64,000 nucleotides of DNA from Ornithomonoglobus_A sp045612845 (GCA_045612845.1 JAZKZV010000006.1:1-64000); one strand, 5' to 3'. Shown: positions 54,685 to 63,592, counted from the first letter of the stretch. Notes: generated by a model from the sequence alone, not told the origin. Program-made: numbers and translations.

Positions 54685-54870
54685 TGTTTTCGCTCCTTTT
54701 CTTTATTTTTGTGGTGTGTCTGAGAGAAAAGACACACTGTCCGGCTTAATAATACATGCATTGTGCATCTCGAGGGAGTTGATGCTCTCTGCCTTGATTT
54801 TTATTAAATTCTCGACTACCAAGAGGGTGTGAAGCTCCTTGCACATCGGTTATTTACGTTTGAGTTTCTT
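54685..54870 (-). promoter_or_regulatory. Structured leader of the 3115-residue gene
   Basis: Minus-strand hairpins GTGTGTC/GACACAC (loop TTTTCTCTCA) and GCATC/GATGC (loop containing CTCCCTC), plus the sequence TCACACC upstream. Loops and order match the leader at 3554-3718, while the stems differ but still pair. Confidence 0.55.
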
Positions 54871-54930
54871 CCTATATAATATGCAAAAGGGGTTTACATA
54901 TTTTTTGAGTTTCTTCTTATATAATATATG
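54861..54930. repeat. Two direct repeats upstream of the 3115-residue gene
   Basis: TTTGAGTTTCTTCCTATATA and TTTGAGTTTCTTCTTATATA, both followed by ATATG-like sequence, about 44 bp apart. They lie where the promoter should be; perhaps duplicated control sites. Confidence 0.6.
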
Positions 54931-54939
54931 TCGTTTAAA

Positions 54940-57921
54940 TTACGATGTGGGGAAGTCGTAATTTGCTATCTTAGTCTTGTGTGCCAAGTCATCCCACAAG
55001 AACAACTTAATTGTTTTTGTACCTGTGCAGTTGTCGAGGTCAAAGGTTATTGTTCCTCTTTCAGCCTCACCTGCCGGAACTTGTGTAAGTGAAATCATAT
55101 TTGCACAAAGCATTTCGCTGTCTTCGCCATATGCAACAACTACTGCTCTTACATGCTTTGTTTCGTCTGTGTAGTTTTTGAGGTTAAATGTTCCGCTTAG
55201 TGTACTTTGTGATGATGTTCCGCCCTCACCAAGCACAAGATTTGATGTAAGCTCTGTTGCAACAACCTGCGGTTCGTCTATAAGCTTAATTGCGCTTACT
55301 CTTATGTTATCCATGGCTGTGTAACAAATACCTACACTGTTCCAACGTATTTTACCTGTTTTACCTGTGTGGTTTGTTGCTGTCATGGTGAATGATTGCG
55401 AATTGTCTCTTGTTATTGTGAACACATTGCCGCTCTTTACAACCTCATAATGTGTTGCAGGAAGTACCGGTCTTGTTGAGTTATACACTCTCTCGCCTGC
55501 TTTTGTTTTAACTACAACATCTTCGGGGAATGCATCGCCATCATTGAATATGATGTAGTTACCGCCACTCTTGTAAGCATCACCGTGAACTGTGTGTGTG
55601 TGGTTTAATTTTGTAACTGATGACGTTGATGTTCCACTACCATATGTTTCGGTAACTGTTATAGCATTTTCTTTGAATGAGAAACTGACCATGTTGTTCT
55701 TGTCTGCTGCTGTTGCTGATGGTACGTGGTTAAATTGTATAGAGTTGAAGTAGTAGTAGTTAAAGTCATACTCACCACTATTTGAACCACGTGTGTTGCC
55801 TACCGGGTAGAATTCTTGTTGGTCAAATTCGAATGTGTAATTTTCGAGCGCTTCTACTGCCGGTGTTGAAAGCTCCGAGCTACCGCTTAGGAACATTATC
55901 TTGTTTGTTGGGTTTAGCGGGTCTGTTACTGCTGAACCGCCAACACTGTCAAGACCGCCTATTGCCTGACCGTCGTTATCAAAGTTCTGGTATAATATTG
56001 TTTGTTGTGCGAACTTCTTTAACAACGACTTGCTTGTTGCCATTGTTTCTGTTCCAAAACCTTGCGGAACATATACTTCATAAACTGTATCTCTTACCAT
56101 AGACGGAATATCAACTCTGAGTTTTCCGTTAACTATTGATGCTGCGCTTGTAACCAAAGCATCTGTCCCTGTTTCTCTTATTGTTATTCCCGAAAGATTG
56201 GCTGTAGCGGGAACCTCCTCGCTGAAGCCTATTTCGATAAAGCCTTTGTTACCCCCAAAGCTTACCATCTCAAGAGGAATTGCTGTAAAGGTTTCTTCAA
56301 ACACTTTTTGTTCTTTAAGATATATATTTGGTGTACCAAAGCCCTGAGGGATTGTTACTTTATATACTTTTCCTACTGCATAGTCAGTTGGAGTGTTTGG
56401 CATTATAAGAAGTGTTTTTGCATCTTTTGTTATTGTTCTGTCTGCAGTTGCAACTGCAACACCGTCTATTTCCAATGTGATGCTGTCGAGGTCTGTCTGG
56501 TCTGTTATATCTGTAAGGTCTGTATCGAATGTGAACAAAAGACCTTCAAGTGTAAACTCGGCATCTGTAACAACTATCGGTATTGAATTCAAATTAAAAG
56601 TTTCGTCCCAAGGAGCATCTGTAGCAAGTGTCGGTGTACCAAAGCCAGCAGGAACTACTACCGTGTATGAGTGGTCTGCTACATAACCTGTTGGAACAAT
56701 TATAAGCTTTGTATTGTCCTCTGTGTCTACTGATGTTGTGATTGCCATTGCCTCGGTTGATGTGTCCTGATATACTTTTATCTTGTCTCTTGATATAGGA
56801 CCAACCTCTGCAATACTTTCGTCAAAATCTATAACTATTTTGTCGTAATCATATGTAATATCTTCTACTGATAGTGTGCCGGAAAGTGCACTCTCAACAC
56901 TTTCTGTGTATGTTGTGATTTTTACATTATCTATAACTGCAACTGTTTGTTTATCTCCATAGATAGCAAAAGCCCCTGCTGATGTTTCTGTAACTGTCGA
57001 CGAATACACATCATTTTGTATAAATGTTGTTACCTGCTCGTCATTTGCTCTTACAGATATTTTTCTTTCAGAAGAAGAAGCATCTGGATTAAGCGCGCTG
57101 TCTATGTTTACTTTTACACCAAGCTCTTCGGCATTTTGATCAACGCTTACAAATTCTCCGAAAGTAAAGGTTTCATCATTTTCATAATTTATTCCTGTTG
57201 CTTCTGTGCCGACATAGTATTTATCGTTCTTTAAGTGTATTCCGACACTGTTAGCTGTTTCGGATTTTACTCTTGAATACATATACGCATCTGTTTGGTT
57301 GAGTGCAGGTACCTTCCACTGATTTTCGCGAAGTCCGCCCCAATAGTTTTTAGCGTATCCCTTTATATCTGCTGTAAATGTTGAGTTTTTGTAGTCAAGG
57401 TTAGTGTCAAGAGCAGTTATCTGGAATGTTCCGTCTGTTACCCAAACCTTGCCATCTTTTATAAATGCACCGTATGTGCCATAGTTTACTTCAAACTCAC
57501 CATATGAATTTGAGAATGTGGAAGGCTCGGTATCCAAAACATTTGCATCTGCAAAAACATCTGCATCGTCAAAGTTCTCTGCAAACAATGTTTTTACCTG
57601 GAAAGTCTTTTCGCTCTCGCCAAACGAAAGCTTATACTTTGTATCGGTATCAAGTGCAACATTGATTGTTCTCTTTGTACCACTTTCGCCTTCTGCCCAT
57701 ATAACAGTTACAGCCTCTTCGCCATCTCCCTTTAACAAGGTAAGATTCTCGAGGTCTGCCTCTTGCGGAACTTCGGCAAAGTCTACCTCTATACCATATA
57801 CATCGGCATAGACAGTTACATTTGTTTCCGGAGCCTCAGCCTCCTCTGCAACTACTGTGAGCGCCGACAGTGGCTGTAGTGCCATAACTGCCGCAAGTAA
57901 TAATGCCCATTTTTTCTTCAT
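54940..57921 (-). CDS. Secreted Ig-like-domain protein, 993 residues
   Basis: Signal peptide about 1-26; module about 35-360 of the giant-protein type (VYADVYGIEVDFAEVPQ, then ENFDDADVFAD, ending VAVIDNVKITTYTE); three SbsA/Big-type Ig-like domains about 365-660, each with a DxxxIxIDFDESI or IEIGFSEEVP motif and a VPAGFGT/IPQGFGT end; a concanavalin-like domain about 670-880; and the C-terminal domain with IKLFLWDDLAHKTKI. No SLH or enzyme motif. It lies upstream of the 3115-residue gene on the same strand and probably belongs to the same surface system. An inverted repeat AAATTACGA/TCGTAATTT spans the stop codon. Confidence 0.85.
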   Translation of the reverse strand: MKKKWALLLAAVMALQPLSALTVVAEEAEAPETNVTVYADVYGIEVDFAEVPQEADLENLTLLKGDGEEAVTVIWAEGESGTKRTINVALDTDTKYKLSFGESEKTFQVKTLFAENFDDADVFADANVLDTEPSTFSNSYGEFEVNYGTYGAFIKDGKVWVTDGTFQITALDTNLDYKNSTFTADIKGYAKNYWGGLRENQWKVPALNQTDAYMYSRVKSETANSVGIHLKNDKYYVGTEATGINYENDETFTFGEFVSVDQNAEELGVKVNIDSALNPDASSSERKISVRANDEQVTTFIQNDVYSSTVTETSAGAFAIYGDKQTVAVIDNVKITTYTESVESALSGTLSVEDITYDYDKIVIDFDESIAEVGPISRDKIKVYQDTSTEAMAITTSVDTEDNTKLIIVPTGYVADHSYTVVVPAGFGTPTLATDAPWDETFNLNSIPIVVTDAEFTLEGLLFTFDTDLTDITDQTDLDSITLEIDGVAVATADRTITKDAKTLLIMPNTPTDYAVGKVYKVTIPQGFGTPNIYLKEQKVFEETFTAIPLEMVSFGGNKGFIEIGFSEEVPATANLSGITIRETGTDALVTSAASIVNGKLRVDIPSMVRDTVYEVYVPQGFGTETMATSKSLLKKFAQQTILYQNFDNDGQAIGGLDSVGGSAVTDPLNPTNKIMFLSGSSELSTPAVEALENYTFEFDQQEFYPVGNTRGSNSGEYDFNYYYFNSIQFNHVPSATAADKNNMVSFSFKENAITVTETYGSGTSTSSVTKLNHTHTVHGDAYKSGGNYIIFNDGDAFPEDVVVKTKAGERVYNSTRPVLPATHYEVVKSGNVFTITRDNSQSFTMTATNHTGKTGKIRWNSVGICYTAMDNIRVSAIKLIDEPQVVATELTSNLVLGEGGTSSQSTLSGTFNLKNYTDETKHVRAVVVAYGEDSEMLCANMISLTQVPAGEAERGTITFDLDNCTGTKTIKLFLWDDLAHKTKIANYDFPTS

Positions 57922-58096
57922 AGTCTTCTCTCCCTCTGTTTTTGTAATATATTTTTAGTTTTTTTTATTATAAACAACCTTTGAGATTCCTTTTAGCAGA
58001 AATGCACAACGTTTTTTGTCATTTTCTTCCTGCTCTGCGGGAATTTTTTATTTTTAATTCAAATATGTTGTTTTTTTGTCAAACCTTTCTACAATG

Positions 58097-58124
58097 ATTA
58101 TACCATAAAAGTTCTCAAATTAAA
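58097..58124 (-). promoter_or_regulatory. Promoter of the 993-residue protein gene
   Basis: Minus-strand extended -10 TGGTATAAT (TATAAT 58097-58102) with a weak -35 TTTAAT 16 bp upstream. Confidence 0.5.
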
Positions 58125-58270
58125 GTGTAAAAAATCACACAAATCACATTCTCATTTGTGTTTTTTATTTGCATATTTTACCCGTTTTATTGCGGTTTTT
58201 AATGCTCCTGACACACAATATATTGTGGTTCTATGTTCCGATTTTTTCTTCGAGACATAGGGGGTTTACA

Positions 58271-58355
58271 TTTGTGCACTTTTACCCATTGGCAGTGTTT
58301 ACAAAATTGGTGTTTTTTTTTGTGCAACTTGACGAAGAAAATAAAAGTGCACAAA
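58271..58355. repeat. 85-bp inverted-repeat element
   Basis: Perfect 13-bp arms TTTGTGCACTTTT and AAAAGTGCACAAA. Nothing else is recognised in this part of the 526-bp gap. Confidence 0.65.
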
Positions 58356-58392
58356 AAAAACACCCCTTTTTGGAAGAAAAAAAGGGTGGTAA
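58344..58392 (-). terminator. Terminator of the first AraC regulator
   Basis: Minus-strand CACCCTTTTTTT...AAAAAGGGGTG stem followed by TTTTTTTT. Confidence 0.75.
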
Positions 58393-58410
58393 GGTGGCTT
58401 GTTAAATCAT

Positions 58411-58438
58411 TGTAGGGGACGGCGTCCTCGACGTCCCG
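58411..58438. repeat. Family C palindrome
   Basis: TTGTAGGGGACGGCGTCCTC then GACGTCCC, directly after the AraC gene. Confidence 0.7.
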
Positions 58439-58447
58439 TTTTGCTAT

Positions 58448-59320
58448 TTATAAAACCTTTTTCTTATACTGTGTTGGTGAGATATTAAATTCGCGCTTAA
58501 ATGCCCTCGAAAAGCTATGTATACACGAAAATCCGAGCATGTCTGATATTTGCGTTATTGAGTATGATTCTTCCCTTAAGAGCTTTTTTGCCTCGGTAAG
58601 CTTTTGTGTGTTATAGTATTCCATAACACTGCGTCCGTTATTTGTTTTAAAAATCTCATAAAGCTGCGTTTTGCCCATGATAAAATGCTCACAAATATCA
58701 TTCAATGTAAGATTTTGGTATACATTATCCTTTAAATAATCTATCATAAGCTCATATATGCTGTTTTGTGCTACATTTCGTGTCTGGTTGTTTGAATAAA
58801 GCTTTTTATTGGTGTTATCTCCGTTTCGTATGAGTCTTATCAAAAGCTCGGCAAGATATCCCGTGAGGAGCTGGTACGAGCCAAAGCTTGCAGACGAAAA
58901 GTCAAGATCGCTTTTGTCGTTATAGTCATCAGGGATTTTTCTCAGTGCTTTTTTTACTTCGTCAATGAACAAAGAAAACAACATACATACCGTTTTATCC
59001 GCAGTGAAGGTTTTTTTTGCAAAGTAGGACATTGCCTCACTCGGGCATGTGAATGACACAACAAGCATATTATTTGATGTTTTGCTGTCGCTCACGTGTG
59101 CATGGACTTCGTTTGGCTCATGAAAGATTATCTGACCCTGCCCGAGTTGTGTGCCTATTCCGTCGGTTATGGCGATTATGTTTCCGCCATCAACATATAC
59201 CATCTCCCAGAAATCGTGCTTTTCGGGTGTATGAGAAAAATCCTTGCCGAATTCAAAGTAATATATACTGTTAAAACCCTTTATGTCTATTTCGGGTTCT
59301 TTTGATTTTAATGTGTACAT
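58448..59320 (-). CDS. AraC-family transcriptional regulator
   Basis: 290 residues. An N-terminal cupin-like sensor (about 1-150, HTPEKHDFWEMVYVDGGN, FHEPNEVHAHV) should bind a sugar. The C-terminal domain (about 190-290) has two helix-turn-helices: LTLNDICEHFIMGKTQLYEIFK and ITQISDMLGFSCIHSFSRAFKREFNISPTQYKK, the AraC signature. It is divergent from the NagB-like gene across a 165-bp gap with its own promoter, so it most likely controls that gene and perhaps the surface island. Confidence 0.93.
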   Translation of the reverse strand: MYTLKSKEPEIDIKGFNSIYYFEFGKDFSHTPEKHDFWEMVYVDGGNIIAITDGIGTQLGQGQIIFHEPNEVHAHVSDSKTSNNMLVVSFTCPSEAMSYFAKKTFTADKTVCMLFSLFIDEVKKALRKIPDDYNDKSDLDFSSASFGSYQLLTGYLAELLIRLIRNGDNTNKKLYSNNQTRNVAQNSIYELMIDYLKDNVYQNLTLNDICEHFIMGKTQLYEIFKTNNGRSVMEYYNTQKLTEAKKLLREESYSITQISDMLGFSCIHSFSRAFKREFNISPTQYKKKVL

Positions 59321-59398
59321 TTTGTCCCTTTCTTTTTACTTTCGCGGAAGAAATGTTAAAAAATAACTATTTAGTGTTAAATACAAATCCTTATAATT

Positions 59399-59427
59399 AT
59401 TATATAATATATGTGTTAGAAAGTCAA
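59399..59427 (-). promoter_or_regulatory. Promoter of the first AraC regulator
   Basis: Minus-strand -35 TTGACT (59422-59427), 17-bp spacer, -10 TATAAT (59399-59404). AT-rich DNA here may also hold the divergent promoter of the NagB-like gene. Confidence 0.65.
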
Positions 59428-59485
59428 TAGTTTTTGGCTTTTTATTGATACGCGAAAAAAATGATAAATCGAGGAGGAAAAAACT

Positions 59486-60424
59486 ATGGATTTTATGTCA
59501 ACAGTAAAAGGCTCTTTAATGGAAAACTTTTATCCAAAGGGCTGGGATATGAAAAAAATTGACGAGTGTTGCGAAAAAGGCGTTACTCGTGAGGATTTCT
59601 GGCACAAGGATTTTACACCCGTTGAGTGTAACGACCTTGGCGAATTTGATACTTACATGGGCCACGAAATTGCTATGCAGATTAAAACTGCACGCGATAA
59701 GGGCGAAAAGCTTGCTATGATTTTGCCTGTTGGTCCTATGGGAATGTATAAGTGGGCAGTATTCTTCTTAAAAGCATGGGACGTAAAGTGCGACCACGTA
59801 TATACATTTAACATGGACGAATGGTGCGATGAAAACGGTAACACATTACCAAGCGATAACCCTGCATCATTTGAATATAGCATGAAACAGGCGTTCTTTG
59901 ATAAGCTTGGCGACAATACAATTCCGCCATCACAGCGTAATTTTGCTACAAAAGAAAACTTGCCTACATACCCGGAAAAGATTGCCAAGCTAAAGGCTGC
60001 AGGCGTTAAGCTTGTACTTGTATTCGGTATAGGCAGAGCTTGTCATATAGCTTTCTGGGAGCCACATTTTGCAGATGAGTTCGACAGCGTTGAGGAGTGG
60101 AAGAAGCAAAACTACAGAATTGCTGCTATTCTTAACCCAATGACAATAGAGCAAAATGCAATCACAAGCTTTAAGAGTCGTACAACACTTGTTCCTTGCA
60201 GAGCAAACACAGTAGGCCCCGGCCTTATGTTCCAGGCTGATTATGTAATCGGCGGTTGCGACGGCGCTCTCGGAAGAGGCATGGGCTGGCAGGGAATGAG
60301 CTTCTTAACAACTCTTCACTATGGTCCTGATATGTACTTTACATCATCATTTATGCCAACATTCCCCGGCAAATTGTTCTACTTAAAAGAACTTGCCGGT
60401 CCATTAGTAGCTGACTGTAACTAA
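59486..60424 (+). CDS. NagB-like (glucosamine-6-phosphate deaminase fold) protein
   Basis: 312 residues, longer than NagB (about 245-265). The sugar isomerase fold is shown by LAMILPVGPMGMYK, the active-site block VYTFNMDEWCDENGNTLP (as NagB LDEY), and LVLVFGIGRACHIAFWEP, which corresponds to GIGxDGHIAFNEP. The NagB catalytic Asp of xDGH is Ala here, Gly is Cys and Asn is Trp, while His and Glu remain. The reaction may therefore differ from deamination of glucosamine 6-phosphate. RBS GAGGAGG. Neighbouring sugar genes and AraC regulators support a role in carbohydrate catabolism. Confidence 0.82.
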   Translation: MDFMSTVKGSLMENFYPKGWDMKKIDECCEKGVTREDFWHKDFTPVECNDLGEFDTYMGHEIAMQIKTARDKGEKLAMILPVGPMGMYKWAVFFLKAWDVKCDHVYTFNMDEWCDENGNTLPSDNPASFEYSMKQAFFDKLGDNTIPPSQRNFATKENLPTYPEKIAKLKAAGVKLVLVFGIGRACHIAFWEPHFADEFDSVEEWKKQNYRIAAILNPMTIEQNAITSFKSRTTLVPCRANTVGPGLMFQADYVIGGCDGALGRGMGWQGMSFLTTLHYGPDMYFTSSFMPTFPGKLFYLKELAGPLVADCN

Positions 60425-60438
60425 TTTTTAATGAAATG

Positions 60439-60473
60439 AAAAAGGAATTCACAAAGCGTGAATTCCTTTTTTT
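60439..60473 (+). terminator. Terminator of the NagB-like gene
   Basis: AAAAAGGAATTCAC/GTGAATTCCTTTTT stem, 5-base loop, T-run. Confidence 0.92.
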
Positions 60474-60507
60474 GCGGTTCGTCGGAAACCGCCGAACCCT
60501 ACGGTGT
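60472..60507. repeat. Family C-like palindrome
   Basis: GCGGTTCGTCGGAAACCGCC then GAACCCTACGG. Confidence 0.6.
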
Positions 60508-60519
60508 TTTTTTAGCCTC

Positions 60520-60644
60520 GGGGCGTATAGATTTAGATGCAGAATGTTCAAAACACTCCCGAAGTCGTACGATTGTACGTCGAGCGGCGGGTTTTGGACA
60601 TAGTTTGATTTTATCAAACGTTCTGCGCTAAAGCTATTAGCCCA
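60520..60644. repeat. Nested inverted-repeat element after the Gfo/Idh gene
   Basis: Arms of about 28 bp, GGGCGTATAGATTTAGATGC-AGAATGTT against AACGTTCTGCGCTAAAGCTA-TTAGCCC, with an inner pair CAAAAC...CCCG/CGGG...TTTTG and a central palindrome TCGTACGATTGTACG. It could fold into one long stem-loop or cruciform. Confidence 0.6.
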
Positions 60645-60646
60645 GA

Positions 60647-61705
60647 TTAGTCGATAACAACCTCGTGGCCCGTCTGCGCAGATTTATAAATTGCGTCTAA
60701 TATCTTCATAACAACTACACCGTCTTCGGCAGATGCCTGGCATTCTTCCTTACCAAGTATGCAATTTACAAAATGCTGCATTTCGCGCTCAAACATGCTT
60801 CCGCCACCCTTTAATCTCTCGATTTTTGGTGTAACGTCTACCATGTAATTGTTAATTTCTGTATAAAGCTTTGGCTCGCCTGCCAATGACAAACCGCCCT
60901 TTGTACCATACAAATCCTTTGCGGTTACGCCCTCTGCGTTAAGTGAATAGCTTGTTTCTAAAAGTGTTATTGCTCCGTTATCGTATCTTATAAGTGCAGT
61001 TCCCATATCTTCTATATCGCACTTATCCTTGTCGCTTGCGCCTGCAGGCATCCATTCAACATTAGTTTTTAGATTTGCACGATTGCCAAGCTTATCAAAT
61101 GTTGCGGCATATACCGATACCGGCTTTGGTCCGCCCATAAGGAAACGTGTCTGGTCAATAACGTGAACACCAAGGTCTATTACAGGACCACCGCCCGAAC
61201 GAGCCTTGTCGCTGAACCAGCCGCCCGGATTACCATGACGTCTTAAGTATGTAGCCTTTGTATAATAAATGTCTCCGACATATCCGCTGTCGATAAAGTC
61301 TTGTGCTACTGTTGTTTCGTCACCAAATCTTAAAACAAAGCCTATCATAAGAAGCTTGCCTGTTTCTTTAGAAACTCTTAGCATTTCTTCTGCCTGAGCC
61401 ACATCATATGCCATTGGCTTTTCACAAAGAACGTTCTTTCCTGCTTTAAGACCTGCAATAGCACACTCAGCATGCGCACAGTTCCATGTACATACGTCTA
61501 TTGCGTCAAGCTCTTCGCTTTTTAGCATTTCGTTTATATCTGTATATCTTTTTTCGATATTAAATTTGTCTGCTGTTGTATTTAAAACCTCTTCGTTAAT
61601 ATCGCAAAGCGCAACAATTTCTGCTTCTTTTACATTCTGATATGCTCTTAAGTGTATGTTTGCTATTCCGCCGGCACCTACAACACCAATTCTTACCTTT
61701 TCCAT
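60647..61705 (-). CDS. Gfo/Idh/MocA-family oxidoreductase
   Basis: 352 residues. Rossmann motif VRIGVVGAGGIANIHLRAY at the N-terminus, the conserved GKNVLCEKPMAYDVAQAEEM (catalytic Lys of EKP), then GGGPVIDLGVHVIDQTRFLMGG (His in the substrate site). NAD(P)-dependent oxidation of a sugar, sugar acid or inositol; the substrate is not readable. It follows the isomerase gene after 12 bp and has GGAGTAATATAT as RBS, so they form a two-gene operon. Confidence 0.93.
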   Translation of the reverse strand: MEKVRIGVVGAGGIANIHLRAYQNVKEAEIVALCDINEEVLNTTADKFNIEKRYTDINEMLKSEELDAIDVCTWNCAHAECAIAGLKAGKNVLCEKPMAYDVAQAEEMLRVSKETGKLLMIGFVLRFGDETTVAQDFIDSGYVGDIYYTKATYLRRHGNPGGWFSDKARSGGGPVIDLGVHVIDQTRFLMGGPKPVSVYAATFDKLGNRANLKTNVEWMPAGASDKDKCDIEDMGTALIRYDNGAITLLETSYSLNAEGVTAKDLYGTKGGLSLAGEPKLYTEINNYMVDVTPKIERLKGGGSMFEREMQHFVNCILGKEECQASAEDGVVVMKILDAIYKSAQTGHEVVID

Positions 61706-61717
61706 ATATATTACTCC

Positions 61718-62572
61718 TTATTTGTTAATTATTTCCTTTAAGAAATCCATTGCAAGCTTAATATCTGCTGCAGGATTTTGACCAACTTCTCTTTCAATAG
61801 TCAAGAAGCCTTTATAACCAATATCGCAAAGGGCATTTATATATTCAGGGAATTTTACATGTCCTTGTCCTAATGGGACTTCTGAGAATGAGCCGCCGCT
61901 TGCCTCCTCCTCGTTCATAGGCTGTCTTACACCATAGATAAGCTCGGGGTCTCTGTCAAAGTTCTTAACTCCGTCCTTTGCATGTGTATGAACTATGTAT
62001 TTCTGAAGATTATATACCGCCTGTACAGGGTCATCGCCTGTAATCATTACAAGATTTGCAGGGTCTAAGTTAACACCTACACCGGTTGAGCCTAATTCAT
62101 CCAGAAAGCCTTTTAAAACTGCAGATGTTTCGGGGCCTGTTTCGATTGCAAAGTGTGAATTTATACTGTCTGCATAACGAGAAAGCTCAAAGCATGCCTC
62201 TTGCATTATTTTGTATCTGTCGTTGTTTTTGTCGCTTGGAACAACACCGATATGTGTTGTAACAACATCTGATTCGAGCTCTTTTGCAAGGTCTATTATG
62301 CGCTTTGATTTTTCAACAAGCACCTTGTTTTGTTCGGGGTCATAAAAGCCTCTGCCAAGGTCTCCGCAAATTGCAGAAAAAACCAATCCGTTTGACTTAA
62401 CAAAATCCAAAAGCTCTTTTCTTTTTGCTCCTGTTAAGTTTTCGGGTGAATTTTCGCCGGTTGTTGAATACATCTGAAGTCCGTTTGCACCAATTTCTTT
62501 TGCTTTAAGTATTGCGCTCTTTGTATCAAGTTTAAAAGAGTCGAGCATTACTCCGATTGGAAAGTTATACAT
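61718..62572 (-). CDS. Sugar phosphate isomerase/epimerase (xylose isomerase-like TIM barrel)
   Basis: 284 residues of the AP-endonuclease 2/IolE-like TIM-barrel family. Metal-binding positions are visible in FAIETGPETSAVL (Glu), GVNLDPANLVM (Asp), YIVHTHAKDG (His) and LTIEREVG (Glu). These enzymes isomerise or epimerise keto-sugars, often together with a Gfo/Idh/MocA dehydrogenase, as here. It is the first gene of the pair and is divergent from the second AraC regulator. Confidence 0.92.
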   Translation of the reverse strand: MYNFPIGVMLDSFKLDTKSAILKAKEIGANGLQMYSTTGENSPENLTGAKRKELLDFVKSNGLVFSAICGDLGRGFYDPEQNKVLVEKSKRIIDLAKELESDVVTTHIGVVPSDKNNDRYKIMQEACFELSRYADSINSHFAIETGPETSAVLKGFLDELGSTGVGVNLDPANLVMITGDDPVQAVYNLQKYIVHTHAKDGVKNFDRDPELIYGVRQPMNEEEASGGSFSEVPLGQGHVKFPEYINALCDIGYKGFLTIEREVGQNPAADIKLAMDFLKEIINK

Positions 62573-62636
62573 AGTACATTTCCTCGCTTTCTTGTTTTAG
62601 CATTATACTTATATTTTTATAAAAGGGAAAAACTAC

Positions 62637-62665
62637 TTGATTTTTCTCCTCCTCTATTGTATAAT
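62637..62665 (+). promoter_or_regulatory. Promoter of the second AraC regulator
   Basis: -35 TTGATT (62637-62642), 17-bp spacer, -10 TATAAT (62660-62665), the latter inside the palindrome TATTGTATAATACAATA. Confidence 0.65.
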
Positions 62666-62746
62666 ACAATAAATAACCGAATTTTACAAGAAACAATTCT
62701 GCCAAAAATTATAACTATTGTGCTATTTTGAAGGGGGTGCTCTTTT

Positions 62747-63541
62747 TTGAAATACGAGGTTCATTCGCTGATGGGTAAAAAAATGCCATTTATAATTCAT
62801 AAAACTAACTTGAATTCCGACTACACTTCTCCCGGAAACTGGCACGAAAACCCCGAATTTCTGTTGTTTACTGACGGTTGCGGGTATGTTATGTTAAACG
62901 ACGAGCGCGTTTTAGCGAAAAAGGGGGATATTGTTGTTATTAACTCCAACTGCTTTCATAATATTATTACCGACAGCACAGTTACATATTACTGCCTTAT
63001 TGTTGATATGAGCTTTTTTGAGGAAAATGACATCATTGCCACATCATTAAAAAATCTTTTTAACGACGAAAAAGCATATTTGTTATATTCATCCGTCATA
63101 AATATTTTTGAAAACCCCTCCTCTTTGCAGACTCCTAAAATGCGAAATGCGGTACTCGACTTTTTGATTTACATTTGCGAAAACTATAGTCTTGAATCGG
63201 ACGCACTTTTGTCCCACGCAAAAACTATAGAGCATATAAAGCTTGCTGTTTCTTATATAAATAATAACTTTTGCAACAAGATATCCATAGATGAGATTGC
63301 TGCTTTTTCGGGTTATTCGCGTTCACATCTCTCGCGTGAATTTAAAAAGGTAACCGGTTTTTCTATAGTAGATTACATAAATAATTGCCGCTGCGATAAG
63401 GCAAGAGGTCTTATTGCAAGCGGAAAACACTCGGTTTTTGAGGCTGCTGTGCTTTGCGGCTTTGATGATGCATCATATTTTGCAAAAACATATAAAAAGC
63501 TTTTGGGACGCTCCCCATCAGCAGAGATAAAAAAGGGATAA
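62747..63541 (+). CDS. AraC-family transcriptional regulator
   Basis: 264 residues from a TTG at 62747, with AAGGGGGTG before it; no in-frame ATG fits. N-terminal cupin sensor about 1-130 (NWHENPEFLLFTDGCGYVML, GDIVVINSNCFHNI). C-terminal AraC domain about 165-264: ISIDEIAAFSGYSRSHLSREFK and VFEAAVLCGFDDASYFAKTYKK followed by LLGRSPSAE. It is divergent from the isomerase/dehydrogenase pair and is the obvious candidate to control it. Confidence 0.92.
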   Translation: MKYEVHSLMGKKMPFIIHKTNLNSDYTSPGNWHENPEFLLFTDGCGYVMLNDERVLAKKGDIVVINSNCFHNIITDSTVTYYCLIVDMSFFEENDIIATSLKNLFNDEKAYLLYSSVINIFENPSSLQTPKMRNAVLDFLIYICENYSLESDALLSHAKTIEHIKLAVSYINNNFCNKISIDEIAAFSGYSRSHLSREFKKVTGFSIVDYINNCRCDKARGLIASGKHSVFEAAVLCGFDDASYFAKTYKKLLGRSPSAEIKKG

Positions 63542-63568
63542 TGTTTCACGTGAAACATTATCCTTTTT
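63535..63568 (+). terminator. Terminator of the second AraC gene (contains parS)
   Basis: Perfect stem GGATAATGTTTCAC/GTGAAACATTATCC, followed by TTTTTTA; the stop codon is inside the stem. Confidence 0.88.
63542..63557. promoter_or_regulatory. parS centromere-like site
   Basis: TGTTTCACGTGAAACA is a perfect 16-bp palindrome equal to the consensus ParB/Spo0J binding site. Such sites cluster near the chromosome origin. serS, which follows, is also often near the origin and parB in Clostridia. Confidence 0.85.
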
Positions 63569-63592
63569 TAGAGTATGTAAATGGATTGACAT

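Noticed and set aside
29378..57234. Numerous plus-strand frames with Cys-, Ser- and Leu-rich translations opposite the surface genes
   Set aside because: They are reverse-complement shadows of Thr/Ala/Val-rich coding sequence, lack RBSs, and overlap clear secreted proteins over their full length.
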